In this document: positions 33,308-43,017 of the stretch, in pieces
Layout: each line of letters opens with the position of its first letter
How positions within the stretch are numbered: the first letter of the stretch is position 1
Assembly: GCA_964652255.1 (NCBI GenBank)
Contig: CAZZBM010000001.1
Location: 62,001-126,000, forward strand
Direction: 5' to 3'
Length of the DNA stretch: 64,000 bases
DNA from: CAZZBM01 sp964652255
GTDB taxonomy: Bacteria > Bdellovibrionota > Bacteriovoracia > Bacteriovoracales > CAZZBM01
Program-made: the position numbers and the translations under genes
Notes under the pieces: generated by a model
Databases searched by the model: none
Told to the model about the DNA's origin: nothing
What the model saw: only the letters and a program-made list of their open reading frames with translations

Positions 33308-34435
33308 CTATTTCACAAGAAGTGTCACGATCAGCTTACTTGATCCATATCTTTTGTCCCACTCTGTCCAAGCAGTCTCTAATTTTTTTTTTAATGTTAC
33401 TTTTTTATTTGTTAGAAAACTCTCCCCAAACAAACCTTTCTTGTAAAAGGTTAAGTTATGTTCAAATGGACAAGAGTCAAGAGCAATATAATAAGGAAAA
33501 TGAATATTTTCTATAAAAATTTTTTTAAAAGACTCCAAACTATACTCTTTAGTCATCCCTTCTTGATAGTAAAAAACCTTTTTCAAACCTTTATCTAGAA
33601 GAGTTTTTCCCCAAGCAAAATATAATTTGTAGTCTTTTTCTAAATCTAAAGAAAAATATTTCTTATTTTTCTTTAGATTTAGATATAAAGAATAGTTTTT
33701 TTCTAGTTTAGGTCTTTTAGAAAAAAGCTTATATATCTTTTCTCTTAATAAATCTCTTTTCAGATGTTTTTTCAAATAAAGTTGACGTTGAACATAGTGA
33801 GTTAATAACTGAGGATATCTTTCTTTTACTGTGATTAAAATTTTTCTTAAAAAATTTCGATCATAGGAAACATCTTTATTGCTTTCATCAAAAAAAAAAT
33901 CCTGTTTATAAGCTTTTAAATACTTTTTTATACTTGCTTTACTGACACAAAAAAAAGGTCTAAAAATTTTACCTCTTTTAACTGGGATACCTAAATCCCA
34001 ATGAGAAGTACTAAAGTACTTCATAAGAGTCCATTCAAGAGCATCATCTAAATGATGCCCTTGAAGAATAAGATCAAAATTCATCTTAGAAAGATAACCT
34101 AATCTTTCTTGTCTTAGTAAAGCTTCTCTATTAGAGTTTTTCTTCTTTATAGGAAGAATAAGAACATCACAGTCATATTTTTGACCTAAATTAAGAATAA
34201 ATTTTTTCTCTTGTTCATAAATTTTTTTTTCTCTTTGTTCATGTTCAAAATGAATTAAAGTAATTCTCTCACATAAAGAGTTTTTTTTTAAGATAAAAAA
34301 AGACCATAAAAATAAAGCCACTGAGTCAGGTCCAGCAGAACAGCAGACCCCTACACTTTTTATAGGAAAATTTAAATGTCTTTTCGAAAAAGAAAGAACC
34401 TTCTTTTCAAAAAGATAAATAAATCGACTTGACAT
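33308..34435 (-). CDS. tilS: tRNA(Ile)-lysidine synthase TilS
   Basis: 375 residues. The PP-loop reads VCCSAGPDSVALFL, with Ala for the second Gly of the usual SGGPDS; HHLDDALEW and the RNFLRKILI segment (usual RN.iR..l.P.L) are also seen. It adds lysine to C34 of tRNA-Ile2 so that it reads AUA, essential in most bacteria. It is the first gene of the leftward operon through ftsH, with AAAGA as a weak Shine-Dalgarno, and diverges from the tRNA gene 33 bases away. Confidence 0.93.
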   Translation of the reverse strand: MSSRFIYLFEKKVLSFSKRHLNFPIKSVGVCCSAGPDSVALFLWSFFILKKNSLCERITLIHFEHEQREKKIYEQEKKFILNLGQKYDCDVLILPIKKKNSNREALLRQERLGYLSKMNFDLILQGHHLDDALEWTLMKYFSTSHWDLGIPVKRGKIFRPFFCVSKASIKKYLKAYKQDFFFDESNKDVSYDRNFLRKILITVKERYPQLLTHYVQRQLYLKKHLKRDLLREKIYKLFSKRPKLEKNYSLYLNLKKNKKYFSLDLEKDYKLYFAWGKTLLDKGLKKVFYYQEGMTKEYSLESFKKIFIENIHFPYYIALDSCPFEHNLTFYKKGLFGESFLTNKKVTLKKKLETAWTEWDKRYGSSKLIVTLLVK

Positions 34436-34468
34436 GATCTTTTTCTTTCCTTTAAGTTCAAAAGCTCT

Positions 34469-34545
34469 GGCTGAGTAGCTCAGGTGGTTAGAGCGACGGA
34501 TTCATAACCCGTAGGTCAGTGGTTCAACTCCACTCTCAGCTACCA
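34469..34545 (+). tRNA. tRNA-Met (CAT anticodon), elongator type
   Basis: 77 bases including an encoded CCA. Acceptor GGCTGAG pairs with CTCAGCT, D-stem GCTC/GAGC, anticodon loop TTCATAA, T-arm GTGG-TTCAACT-CCAC. The C11-G24 pair and normal 1-72 pairing (G-U) fit an elongator rather than an initiator. The anticodon stem ACGGA/CCCGT has an A31-C39 mismatch next to the loop. A CAT anticodon could also belong to tRNA-Ile2, the TilS substrate encoded next door; the stem pattern does not settle it. Confidence 0.93.
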
Positions 34546-34584
34546 CTTTAATTCTTATTAAAAAGCTTTTATACTTAATTCTAT

Positions 34585-35298
34585 ATGCAAATTTTTGGTT
34601 TATCAGATATTGGACGAGAAAGAAAGAGTAATCAAGACGCTGTTTACTTTGAAAATAAACCTCCTAAAGCCCTTCTTGTTTTAGCTGATGGCATGGGTGG
34701 TCATCTTGCTGGAGATAAAGCATCTTCTTTAACCATTGAAGGTTTAAAGAAATCTTTAGAATCAAATATAACTGATCCCCAAAATTACTTCACTCAAGTA
34801 ATAGCAAAAATCAATCAAGAAATTTATGATCTTGGACAACAAGAAGATTTTAAAGGCATGGGTACAACCCTAGCAATGATTTACTTAGATTTTCCAAAAA
34901 TCTGGGGTTTTCATGTGGGAGATTCTAGAATTTATCTTTTAACCAATCAAACTCTTTTTCAACTCACTGTAGATCATACTCTTACAGAACAAAAAGCTAG
35001 CTTAGGTCTTATTGAGAGAAAAGACACTCATGAGGATCCTCATAGATATATTCTTTACAAAGGTTTAGGTTTACAACCTAAAATTGAAGTTGATTTCTTT
35101 ACCTATGATTTAAAACAAGGTGATTTATTGTTAATTTCTAGTGATGGTTTTCACGATTTTTTAATTCATGAAGAGATTTCTCTTCTCATTAAGAATCATC
35201 TAAACACAGAAGAATTAGTGAAGAAAGCAATTCAAGTAGCTAATGAAAAAAGCGGTGCTGACAACATTTCTGTTCTTGTTCTAGACAATCGTCACTAG
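34585..35298 (+). CDS. PP2C family serine/threonine phosphatase
   Basis: 237 residues, full-length bacterial Stp/PrpC type. Metal-site and catalytic motifs: SNQDAVYFENKP, LADGMGGHLAGDKAS, GMGTTLAMIYL, WGFHVGDSRIYLL, LLLISSDGFHDFL and SGADNISVLVLD. It reverses Ser/Thr phosphorylation; its kinase is not in the window, but an FHA (phospho-Thr binding) protein is encoded at 44257. A TATACT box at 34570-34575 ends 9 bases before the ATG and there is no Shine-Dalgarno. secA follows after 34 bases. Confidence 0.94.
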   Translation: MQIFGLSDIGRERKSNQDAVYFENKPPKALLVLADGMGGHLAGDKASSLTIEGLKKSLESNITDPQNYFTQVIAKINQEIYDLGQQEDFKGMGTTLAMIYLDFPKIWGFHVGDSRIYLLTNQTLFQLTVDHTLTEQKASLGLIERKDTHEDPHRYILYKGLGLQPKIEVDFFTYDLKQGDLLLISSDGFHDFLIHEEISLLIKNHLNTEELVKKAIQVANEKSGADNISVLVLDNRH

Positions 35299-35332
35299 AC
35301 AAGTAAAGAAAAATTAGAGAAAAGGATTGTTC

Positions 35333-37678
35333 ATGAAATTTATATCTAGCTTATTTCCATCTAAACAAGAAAGAAAAATAAAATCTCTTCTTCCTATTTT
35401 AAAAAAAGTCAATCTTTTAGAAAATTCTATGCTTGCACTTTCAGATGAAGAGTTAAAAAATAAAACACAAGAGTTTAAAAAACGCTATCAAGAAGGAGAA
35501 ACTCTTTTTTCTCTTCTCCCTGAAGCTTATGCAACTCTAAGAGAAGCCTCTAAAAGAGTTTTGAACATGCGTCATTTTGATGTTCAAATCATTGGTGGAA
35601 CAGCTCTTTTTTTAGGTAATATTGCTGAGATGAAAACAGGTGAAGGAAAAACCCTAACAGCAACTCTACCTTTGTATCTTTATGGCTTAACTGGTCAAGG
35701 TGCTCATCTTGTGACCGTCAATGATTATTTAGCAAAAAGAGATGCTCAGGAAATGGGAAAACTTTTTACCTGGATGAATCTTACCGTAGGTCTTATTGTT
35801 CATGATCTAGATGATGAACAAAGAAGAATTGCTTATCAATCAGATATTACCTATGGAACTAATAATGAATTTGCCTTTGATTATCTAAGAGATAATATGA
35901 GGTTTGATTTAGCTGATTATGTTCAACGTTCTTTTAATTTTTGCATCGTTGATGAAGTTGATTCTATTCTTATTGATGAAGCAAGAACTCCTCTTATTAT
36001 TTCAGGACCAAGTGAAGGAAATGTTGAAATTTATACTCTTTCTAATAATATTATTCTTCAACTCAAGTCTGAGGATTATTCTGTAGAATTAAAAAGTCAC
36101 ACAGCTTCTTTTAATGATACAGGAATTGAAAAAATTGAAAAAATTTTAAAAATAGAAAACCTTTTTGATCCAAAACATTTAGAAATTCTTCATGCTCTGA
36201 ATCAATCTTTAAAGGCTCATACTCTTTATAAAAAAGATGTTCATTATGTTGTTGCTGAAGGTAAAGTTATTATTGTTGATGAATTCACTGGTCGATTAAA
36301 AACTGGTTCAAGATGGTCAGATGGACTGCATCAAGCTGTAGAGGCTAAAGAAAGAGTAAAAGTTAAATCAGAAAATCAAACATTAGCTTCCATTACTTTT
36401 CAAAATTATTTTAGGCTTTATAAAGTTTTAGCAGGAATGACAGGAACAGCTGAAACTGAAGCTATAGAGTTTAAAAAAATTTATAATTTAGATGTCTATG
36501 TCATCCCTACCAATCTTCCTATGATTAGGATTGATGAAACAGATACTATTTTTCATACAGCTAATAAAAAATATGCCATCATCGCTGATAAAATTGAAGA
36601 AGTTCATAGAACAGGTAGACCTATTCTTGTTGGAACTGTTTCTATTGAAAACTCAGAATATTTAGCTTCACTCCTTAAAAAAAGAAATCTTCGTTTTGAA
36701 ATTCTTAATGCTAAAAATCATGAAAGAGAAGCTCAAATTATTGCTAAAGCTGGTGAAAAAAACTCTATCACTATAGCAACTAATATGGCAGGTCGTGGTA
36801 CTGATATTAAACTTACAGATGAAACCAGAGCCCTTAATGGTCTTTATATTATAGGGACTGAACGACATGAAGCTAGAAGAATTGATAATCAGTTAAGAGG
36901 AAGATCTGGTCGTCAAGGTGATCCAGGTGGAAGTAAATTTTATATCTCTCTAGAGGATGATTTGATCAAAATCATGACTCAAGGAAAAGTACCAGCTTAT
37001 TTACAAAAGAAAAAAGATGATCAAGACAAAGAAGCTTCTGGTAAAATTTATTCCAAACTTATCGAATCTATTCAGAAAAAAATTGAAAATTACAATTTTG
37101 ATATTAGAAAACACCTTCTTGACTATGACAATGTTATGAATGAACAAAGACAACTTATTTATCGTCTGAGACGAGAAATTTTGTCTAATGAAGGAAATGA
37201 AGAACTTATCTTAGAGATGATTGAAGATGTTTTTAATCTTTATCAATCTCTTACTACTGATGAAAAAATAAAAGCTTTTAAAAATATTTTTCATAGAGAT
37301 TTCACTGCTGAAGAATTAAATTTAGATTCTTTTAAAAATGAATTTAAAAAAAGATTTGAAAATTTTCCAAAAGAGCAAGTTTTAAGCTCTTATAAAGAAA
37401 TTCTTTTAAGTACTTTTGATCAAAATTGGAAAAATCATCTTCTTTCTATGGATCAACTTAAAGAAGGAATTAATTTAAGATCTCATGGACAAAAAGATCC
37501 TCTTGTTGAGTACAGAAAAGAAGCCTTTACTCTTTTTGAACAAATGAAACAAAATATTAAACTACAAGTTGTTCAAAAATCTTTTACTATTAGATTGTAT
37601 ACTCAAGAAGAAATTGAACTTCTCAAAAAACAGCATGAAGCTATTTTAGAGATGATGAAAAAGAAAAATAAAAAATAA
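35333..37678 (+). CDS. secA: Preprotein translocase ATPase SecA
   Basis: 781 residues from the ATG at 35333, which has AAGGA 8 bases upstream; an in-frame TTG at 35327 is too close to that site. Motor motifs: MKTGEGKTLTATLPLYL, VNDYLAKRDAQEMG, FCIVDEVDSILIDEARTPLIISG, ITIATNMAGRGTDIKL and the IRG region QLRGRSGRQGDPGGSKFYIS. It drives Sec-dependent export with SecYEG. It ends at KKQHEAILEMMKKKNKK and lacks the C-terminal zinc-binding, SecB-interacting tail of the 901-residue E. coli protein. Confidence 0.98.
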   Translation: MKFISSLFPSKQERKIKSLLPILKKVNLLENSMLALSDEELKNKTQEFKKRYQEGETLFSLLPEAYATLREASKRVLNMRHFDVQIIGGTALFLGNIAEMKTGEGKTLTATLPLYLYGLTGQGAHLVTVNDYLAKRDAQEMGKLFTWMNLTVGLIVHDLDDEQRRIAYQSDITYGTNNEFAFDYLRDNMRFDLADYVQRSFNFCIVDEVDSILIDEARTPLIISGPSEGNVEIYTLSNNIILQLKSEDYSVELKSHTASFNDTGIEKIEKILKIENLFDPKHLEILHALNQSLKAHTLYKKDVHYVVAEGKVIIVDEFTGRLKTGSRWSDGLHQAVEAKERVKVKSENQTLASITFQNYFRLYKVLAGMTGTAETEAIEFKKIYNLDVYVIPTNLPMIRIDETDTIFHTANKKYAIIADKIEEVHRTGRPILVGTVSIENSEYLASLLKKRNLRFEILNAKNHEREAQIIAKAGEKNSITIATNMAGRGTDIKLTDETRALNGLYIIGTERHEARRIDNQLRGRSGRQGDPGGSKFYISLEDDLIKIMTQGKVPAYLQKKKDDQDKEASGKIYSKLIESIQKKIENYNFDIRKHLLDYDNVMNEQRQLIYRLRREILSNEGNEELILEMIEDVFNLYQSLTTDEKIKAFKNIFHRDFTAEELNLDSFKNEFKKRFENFPKEQVLSSYKEILLSTFDQNWKNHLLSMDQLKEGINLRSHGQKDPLVEYRKEAFTLFEQMKQNIKLQVVQKSFTIRLYTQEEIELLKKQHEAILEMMKKKNKK

Positions 37679-37680
37679 AA

Positions 37681-37703
37681 TTACAGTAGATCTTTTTCTG
37701 TAA
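37681..37703 (-). terminator. Possible terminator for the dsbD-like gene
   Basis: TTACAG at 37681-37686 and CTGTAA at 37698-37703 pair around an 11-base loop. On the minus strand the hairpin is followed by TTTTATTTTTT, a good U-tract, which overlaps the 3' end of secA. The stem is short. Confidence 0.45.
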
Positions 37704-39291
37704 AAAAACCTCCTAAATATTTAGTTTCATTGTTAATTTTAATGAAATAAGCGGGAATTCCTCTCACACCATGTTCTTCTAAAAAATCATTAGCTCTTAA
37801 ATTTTCTTCGTCAAGAGAGACCTCAATAAGATTTAATTTTTTTGACTCTACATAGTTAAAAAAATCCTTATTAAAAAGAATCTTTTTATTAAATTGACAA
37901 GTTAGACACCAATTAGCTGTAAAAGCTATAAAAGCATCTTCATTGATGCTATACGGGTTTAAAATTGTGGTAAAAACATCTTTTTCTTTTTTAAAAGTAG
38001 AATAAGAAAAAAGAAAAAATAAAAGAATAAATATTTTTTTAAGATAAGAGTTTTTAATAATAAAAAAGAGAAAAAAAGACCCTAAAGTCGCTAAATAATA
38101 ATAAGACTTTATATTAAAAAGAGATAAGTGTAAGATCCATAAAAATAGAAAAATCAAACTACTGTTAATAAGTTCTTTGAAAGTATCAAGCCAAGGTCCA
38201 CCCTTAGGAAGAATTCTAATTTGAGGAAAAATCATAAACAATAAAACAGGAAAACTAAAACCTAAAGCCATAAAAGAGAAAAGAGTAAAAATTTGCAAAG
38301 GCTCCAGAATAAGCGAAGCCCCTAGAGCTGTTGTCAAAAATGGTCCTGTGCAAGGAGTTGAAAGTAAAGTGGATAAAAATCCATCAAAAAAATCTTTAAA
38401 ACCTTTTACTTGATCAAAAAATGGAACAACTTTAGAAAATTGATTAAAAAAATTTTTATTACCATAGATATCAATCAGAAGAGCTAAGATTAACAAAGAG
38501 AAAAAAAACAAGAAGTAAGGAGACTGAAACTGAAAACCCCATTGAAAATTTTTCAAAAGAACAGCTAATAAAGCAAAGATAAAAAAAGTAAAAAAAATCC
38601 CCAGAGTATAATTTAGATAAACTGATTTATTTTGACGAATAGAGAGCTTAAAACCAAGAACAGGTAACACACAGGGCATGAAATTTAAAATCAATCCCCC
38701 TAAAAGAGCTAAAAGATAAATCCACAATAGATTTTCTGTTTTTTCTAATTGAACTTGAACAATTCCTTCTTCTGTTAAAGCTTCAAAGTTTTTCTCATTC
38801 AGAATGAAACCTTTTTTTGTTAAATTAAATTGAGTATAAGGATAAATTTTTTTTTCATAAGGAAGATAATCCTCTATTTTTACTTTTAAAATTTTATCTA
38901 TTCTTCTAGGAATTTTTTTATAAATTTCATCTGGGATACTTTTTAACTGATTAACAATGATTTGAATTTTTTTTCTATCTATTTTGCAAATTTTATTTTC
39001 ACAATAAACAAAATTTATCAATAATTCATCTTTAATATTTTTTTTTTGTTTAAAAGAAAGATAAAATTTTTTTTTATAACCTAAAAAATACTGATCTTCC
39101 TCTTTTAAAATCTCTGGAAGAAAGAATCTTTCTTGTGCATAAGCATTATTTTTAAATGAAAACGTAGATTTTCCTTGAAAATCTGATCCATATTCAAAAT
39201 AAGTATGAGCTTGACCAAGATCTACTTCAAGTAGAAGTGTATTGTGAGAAAAATAAAGATTCGTTTCTAGAGAAAAAAGAAAAAAAAACAT
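37681..39291 (-). CDS. DsbD-like thiol:disulfide interchange protein
   Basis: 536 residues. An N-terminal periplasmic domain contains the Cys pair YCENKICKI (like the DsbD alpha domain); a central eight-helix membrane domain has the two redox cysteines in LNFMPCVLPVLGFKL and TLLSTPCTGPFLTTAL; a C-terminal thioredoxin-like domain has the active site TANWCLTCQFNKK. All three redox pairs are therefore present. It carries electrons from cytoplasmic thioredoxin to periplasmic thiol proteins. The two-base gap to secA means the genes converge almost end to end. Confidence 0.92.
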   Translation of the reverse strand: MFFFLFSLETNLYFSHNTLLLEVDLGQAHTYFEYGSDFQGKSTFSFKNNAYAQERFFLPEILKEEDQYFLGYKKKFYLSFKQKKNIKDELLINFVYCENKICKIDRKKIQIIVNQLKSIPDEIYKKIPRRIDKILKVKIEDYLPYEKKIYPYTQFNLTKKGFILNEKNFEALTEEGIVQVQLEKTENLLWIYLLALLGGLILNFMPCVLPVLGFKLSIRQNKSVYLNYTLGIFFTFFIFALLAVLLKNFQWGFQFQSPYFLFFFSLLILALLIDIYGNKNFFNQFSKVVPFFDQVKGFKDFFDGFLSTLLSTPCTGPFLTTALGASLILEPLQIFTLFSFMALGFSFPVLLFMIFPQIRILPKGGPWLDTFKELINSSLIFLFLWILHLSLFNIKSYYYLATLGSFFLFFIIKNSYLKKIFILLFFLFSYSTFKKEKDVFTTILNPYSINEDAFIAFTANWCLTCQFNKKILFNKDFFNYVESKKLNLIEVSLDEENLRANDFLEEHGVRGIPAYFIKINNETKYLGGFFTEKDLL

Positions 39292-39321
39292 AATCTAATA
39301 TAACCTTTTTTAAGAAAAAAG

Positions 39322-40455
39322 TTAATGCTTTGTTTTTACTAAGAGTTTTTTTAAAAAGATAGGAGAAAGTAAAGGAATGACTAAAAAACCTAATTTTAAA
39401 AAAAAACTTTGTTTAATAAGAAAAAGACTTAATCTTCCGACCAAAACTGATGAAATTCTTGAAATCGTATCCCCTGCAATAATAACACTTGTTAAAGATT
39501 CTCTAGGAGTAAATTCTCTTCCTAATAAAATAATAAGCATTCTTTGACAAAATTGACTTATACCCAAAAATAGACCTAAAAGAGGAAGAATCTTAATTAA
39601 ATGAGGGAAAAAAATTCCTACAAAACAAAAGAAAAGAGAAAAACTAAGCAATTTAGAAAAAAAACCAACTACTTTTTTATTAAAAAAATAAAAATTTTGA
39701 CTCAAAGCTAAAAATAAAAAACCTATAGAAAAAAATATATAAAAAGTACTATAGTAATGAGCATAGCTTTCTCCTTCTTGTGCATAAGGAGCCAACAAAA
39801 CTGGTAATCCTATATAAAAAAATCCAAAAATAATTTGATTCATTAATCTATGAAGAGTCATACCTCTCACATCCTCATTTTTAACAAGAACTTGATAGCC
39901 TTCAAAAGAAGAAGTCTCTTTCTTCTCTTTTAATTTTATCTCTGGCCATAGAAAAAAAATGAGAACGAGGATAGCAATAGCCATAAGGATAACTTGTTCC
40001 TTAGAAAATATTTTATATATTTTAGGTAGTAAATAATAAGTTGTAATATTAATACATTGCCAAATAAATTGTTGCCAAGAAAAAAACTTTTTTATTTCAT
40101 CATTTTTAAGATTATCATAGTAACATCTTAGGTAATTAGGATGCGAAAGAGCGTCTATAAAGGATAAAAATCCTCCGAAAAATAAATAAATAGAAACATG
40201 ATCTAAAAAATAAATAGTCACAATATTAAAATATAAGAAGAAAAGAAGCATCCTCATGAAGTTCTGAGGCTTAAACTTGATAATAATTTTACCTCCAAAA
40301 AAACCTACTAAGATAATTCCTAAGTATTGAGCTAATTGAAAATAAGAAGAGTAAAATCCTGTCTTATCTTGTTCAAATAAACTAACTGAAGAATAGTTGG
40401 TAAGTGTCATATAAACAAACTGACCCAAACACTGGCATAAAAGTAATATTTTCAT
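39322..40455 (-). CDS. MFS-type transporter, unknown substrate
   Basis: 377 residues with about 11-12 membrane helices. The opening resembles MFS permeases (LLCQCLGQFVYMTLTNYSSVS, then GKIIIKFKPQNFMRMLLFF). The usual A-motif is weak. It overlaps gpsA by 4 bases, suggesting co-expression with glycerol phosphate metabolism, but the substrate cannot be read. I call MFS from topology more than from motifs. Confidence 0.6.
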   Translation of the reverse strand: MKILLLCQCLGQFVYMTLTNYSSVSLFEQDKTGFYSSYFQLAQYLGIILVGFFGGKIIIKFKPQNFMRMLLFFLYFNIVTIYFLDHVSIYLFFGGFLSFIDALSHPNYLRCYYDNLKNDEIKKFFSWQQFIWQCINITTYYLLPKIYKIFSKEQVILMAIAILVLIFFLWPEIKLKEKKETSSFEGYQVLVKNEDVRGMTLHRLMNQIIFGFFYIGLPVLLAPYAQEGESYAHYYSTFYIFFSIGFLFLALSQNFYFFNKKVVGFFSKLLSFSLFFCFVGIFFPHLIKILPLLGLFLGISQFCQRMLIILLGREFTPRESLTSVIIAGDTISRISSVLVGRLSLFLIKQSFFLKLGFLVIPLLSPIFLKKLLVKTKH

Positions 40456-41291
40456 AAAGTCTTTATTAAAGATTCTATCTTTTTTTTCTTAAAAACAAGA
40501 CTGTATATAGCATTTAAGATAGTATATTTGTTATTTCCAATCAATTTTAAAGAATGCTCTCCTTCAACTAAAAATTTAGTTCTTTTGTTCATGATCAAAT
40601 TATAGCCATACATTTTATTTCTACCTGAACCTATAGTAGAAGCAAAAAAATCTGATAGAAAATAATTATAGACTAAATTTGTCTTGATTTTTTTATCTTT
40701 CAAAATTTTGGAAACTTCTTCTAAAGTTTTTATCAAATATAAAGACAAAAGATTATGAGATTCTTTTGAGGCAAGAGCTCCATAACCTATAGCATATATA
40801 TTTTTTAAAACAGATAAAAAAACAAGACCTTCAACATTTTTTGTGTAAAAAATTTGAATATTTTCATTAAAAGCTAATTTTAGGATATTATAGTATTTTT
40901 TATCTTCGCAAGCTACCCAACTCATACATTGATGATTAGAAATTATTTCACTGGCTAAATTAGGACCCATAAAAAAACAACTCTTTTTATAGATTTTAGA
41001 ATATTTTTTTTTAAGAAAAGAAGAAATAGTTTCTTTGTTTTTTTCTATCATTCCTTTAGAGGTAAAAACAAAAAATGAATTTTCCATATCTTGTAATTTT
41101 TTTTTAAACTTTAAAAAAAATTCAGGTAAAGCCTGAGAAGGGATGGCAAAAACAATAAAATCGAATTTATTCTTAGGGAAATTACTTTTGTAGACTTTAT
41201 TTTTTCTTGCAAATAAAGTAATTTCATTTTTTTCAAATAAATGAGCCAAAGCTTTTGCGAATGATCCATTACCAATGATGAGAATTTTCAT
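40452..41291 (-). CDS. gpsA: Glycerol-3-phosphate dehydrogenase [NAD(P)+]
   Basis: 279 residues from the ATG at 41291 (preceded by AAGAAG), shorter than the usual about 330. Rossmann loop ILIIGNGSFAKALAHLF, then IVFAIPSQALPEF, FTSKGMI, FFMGPNLASEI, the catalytic-region Lys in VLKNIYAIGYG and IGSGRNKMYG. It makes sn-glycerol-3-phosphate for phospholipids. An in-frame TTG four codons earlier is less likely as start. Divergent from tsaC, 30 bases apart. Confidence 0.88.
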   Translation of the reverse strand: MKILIIGNGSFAKALAHLFEKNEITLFARKNKVYKSNFPKNKFDFIVFAIPSQALPEFFLKFKKKLQDMENSFFVFTSKGMIEKNKETISSFLKKKYSKIYKKSCFFMGPNLASEIISNHQCMSWVACEDKKYYNILKLAFNENIQIFYTKNVEGLVFLSVLKNIYAIGYGALASKESHNLLSLYLIKTLEEVSKILKDKKIKTNLVYNYFLSDFFASTIGSGRNKMYGYNLIMNKRTKFLVEGEHSLKLIGNNKYTILNAIYSLVFKKKKIESLIKTL

Positions 41292-41321
41292 ACTTCTTGC
41301 CAAAATACAAGATTTTCTTTT

Positions 41322-42191
41322 ATGACTCCTTATACAATGAACAAGATTAAAGAAGCAATAAAAAGATTAAAAAAAGATCTAGTTATTGCTATTCCCACAG
41401 AAACTACCTATGGATTAGCTGCTTCTATTGATTCAGTTGAAGGTATAAAAAAAGTTTTTGAACTCAAAAAACGCCCCTTTACTCATCCTTTGATTGTTCA
41501 TGTCAGTTCTCTAGAACAAATAAAAAAAATTGCTTTTGTTTCTAAGGAAGAAGAAAAATTCATTAAAAAATTTTATCCAGGACCACTCACTCTTATTTTA
41601 AGGAAAAAAAATCATCTTTCTCCTCTTATTACTTCTCATGAAAAAACAGTCGCTATTAGAATGCCAGCTCATCCTTTAACTTTAAAGCTTATCCAAGAAA
41701 CAGGACCTTTAGTAGCTCCTAGTGCTAATCCTTATCAAAAACTTAGCCCTACAAAAGCACAAGATGTTTTAGAATATTTTCCAGATGTTTTTGTTCTGAA
41801 CGGAGGAAATTGCTCTCTTGGTGTAGAATCTACTATTTTAAAGATCTCTCCTAGATATTATTCTGTTTTAAGACCTGGTCCTTTTGTTTTTAAAGATTTA
41901 AAAAATTTTTTAAAAGATAAAAAAGAAATTAAAAAAAAATATAAAACTCCTGGTCAAGATAAAAAACACTATCAACCTAAAGTTCCTGTTTTTATTACTA
42001 AAAATAAAAAAGAAGCTACTTTAAAACTCAGAAAAGATCCTAAAAAAATTTTACCAAAGCTTTATTCTTTATTGAAAAAAGAGTCCCTAAAAAATAAGCC
42101 TATTATTATTTTTGACCACGGTATCAGAGAAGGATTATGGAATACTATCTGGGATCGTCTTTATAAAGCTGCTGGACAATCATTTCAATAG
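41322..42191 (+). CDS. L-threonylcarbamoyladenylate synthase (Sua5/YrdC/YwlC family)
   Basis: 289 residues. YrdC domain marks: AIPTETTYGLAAS, FELKKRPFTHPLIVHV, FYPGPLTLILRKK, VAIRMPAHPLTLKL, LVAPSANPYQKLSPT and GVESTILK. A C-terminal extension of about 90 residues (from RPGPF) is like Sua5 rather than the shorter TsaC. It makes TC-AMP, which TsaD (52797-53702) transfers to A37 of ANN-decoding tRNAs. Its 3' end overlaps the convergent miaA by 47 bases. Confidence 0.93.
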   Translation: MTPYTMNKIKEAIKRLKKDLVIAIPTETTYGLAASIDSVEGIKKVFELKKRPFTHPLIVHVSSLEQIKKIAFVSKEEEKFIKKFYPGPLTLILRKKNHLSPLITSHEKTVAIRMPAHPLTLKLIQETGPLVAPSANPYQKLSPTKAQDVLEYFPDVFVLNGGNCSLGVESTILKISPRYYSVLRPGPFVFKDLKNFLKDKKEIKKKYKTPGQDKKHYQPKVPVFITKNKKEATLKLRKDPKKILPKLYSLLKKESLKNKPIIIFDHGIREGLWNTIWDRLYKAAGQSFQ

Positions 42192-43017
42192 GATCTTGTT
42201 CCAAAGGATTAATCATCATTCCTTTTAGATTTTTTAAAAAATTTCTTTGCCTTTTAGCTACTTGTCTTGTTCTGATATAAATTTTTTCTGTCATCTCTTT
42301 GAGTGAAGTTTTTTTATCTAAAAAATCAATAGCTTCTTTTATTCCTATCACATTCATTAAAGGACTTTTTAATTTTTTAATTTTTTCAGCTTCTTCAATA
42401 AGACCTTCTTTAATCATATCTTGAACTCTTGTTTTAATTAAAAAATCATGTTTTTCTTTAGGAAGATGAAAAATAATAATTTTTTCATCTTTTAATAAAC
42501 CTTCGGTAGGTCTCTCTTGAGAATAAGGTCGATTATTAATAATATAAAAGATCAAAGCTCTTTTTATTCTATAAAAATCATTTTTTGAGTATTTTTCAAA
42601 AAAAAAAGAATCAACTTTAGATAAAAGATCAATAAGTTGATCATATGAAATTTTATTTATAATTTTTTCTAGAAATTTTTTTCTAATATCTTCTATAGAA
42701 TTTTCCTGAAAAGGACCACTGATAAGGGCTCTTATATAAAAGATAGATCCTCCTACTACCAAAGATTTTTCTTTTTTTAAGATTTTTTCTACTTTTAAAA
42801 CGTAATTTTTAGCATTAAACTTCTCATCATGATCTAAAAAATCTATTAAGTGATGCTTAACTTCATTTAAATCTTTTTCTGAAGGTTTAGCTGTTGCTAT
42901 TTTTAAATCTTTATAAAAAAGAAGAGAATCTGCATTAATAATAGAAGTATTCAATTTTTTTGCTAACAATATAGAATATTTTGTTTTTCCTGTACAAGTA
43001 GCTCCTGTAAGAATCAT
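42145..43017 (-). CDS. miaA: tRNA dimethylallyltransferase MiaA
   Basis: 290 residues. P-loop LTGATCTGKTKYS, substrate residues in NADSLLFYKDLKIATAKPS, LIDFLDHDEKFNAKNY, GGSIFYIRALI, NRPYSQERP and RQVAKRQRNFLK near the C-terminus. It adds the dimethylallyl group to A37 (i6A), which MiaB then thiomethylates. It overlaps mutL by 4 bases and tsaC's end by 47. Confidence 0.95.
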   Translation of the reverse strand: MILTGATCTGKTKYSILLAKKLNTSIINADSLLFYKDLKIATAKPSEKDLNEVKHHLIDFLDHDEKFNAKNYVLKVEKILKKEKSLVVGGSIFYIRALISGPFQENSIEDIRKKFLEKIINKISYDQLIDLLSKVDSFFFEKYSKNDFYRIKRALIFYIINNRPYSQERPTEGLLKDEKIIIFHLPKEKHDFLIKTRVQDMIKEGLIEEAEKIKKLKSPLMNVIGIKEAIDFLDKKTSLKEMTEKIYIRTRQVAKRQRNFLKNLKGMMINPLEQDPIEMIVQQLYKDDPR

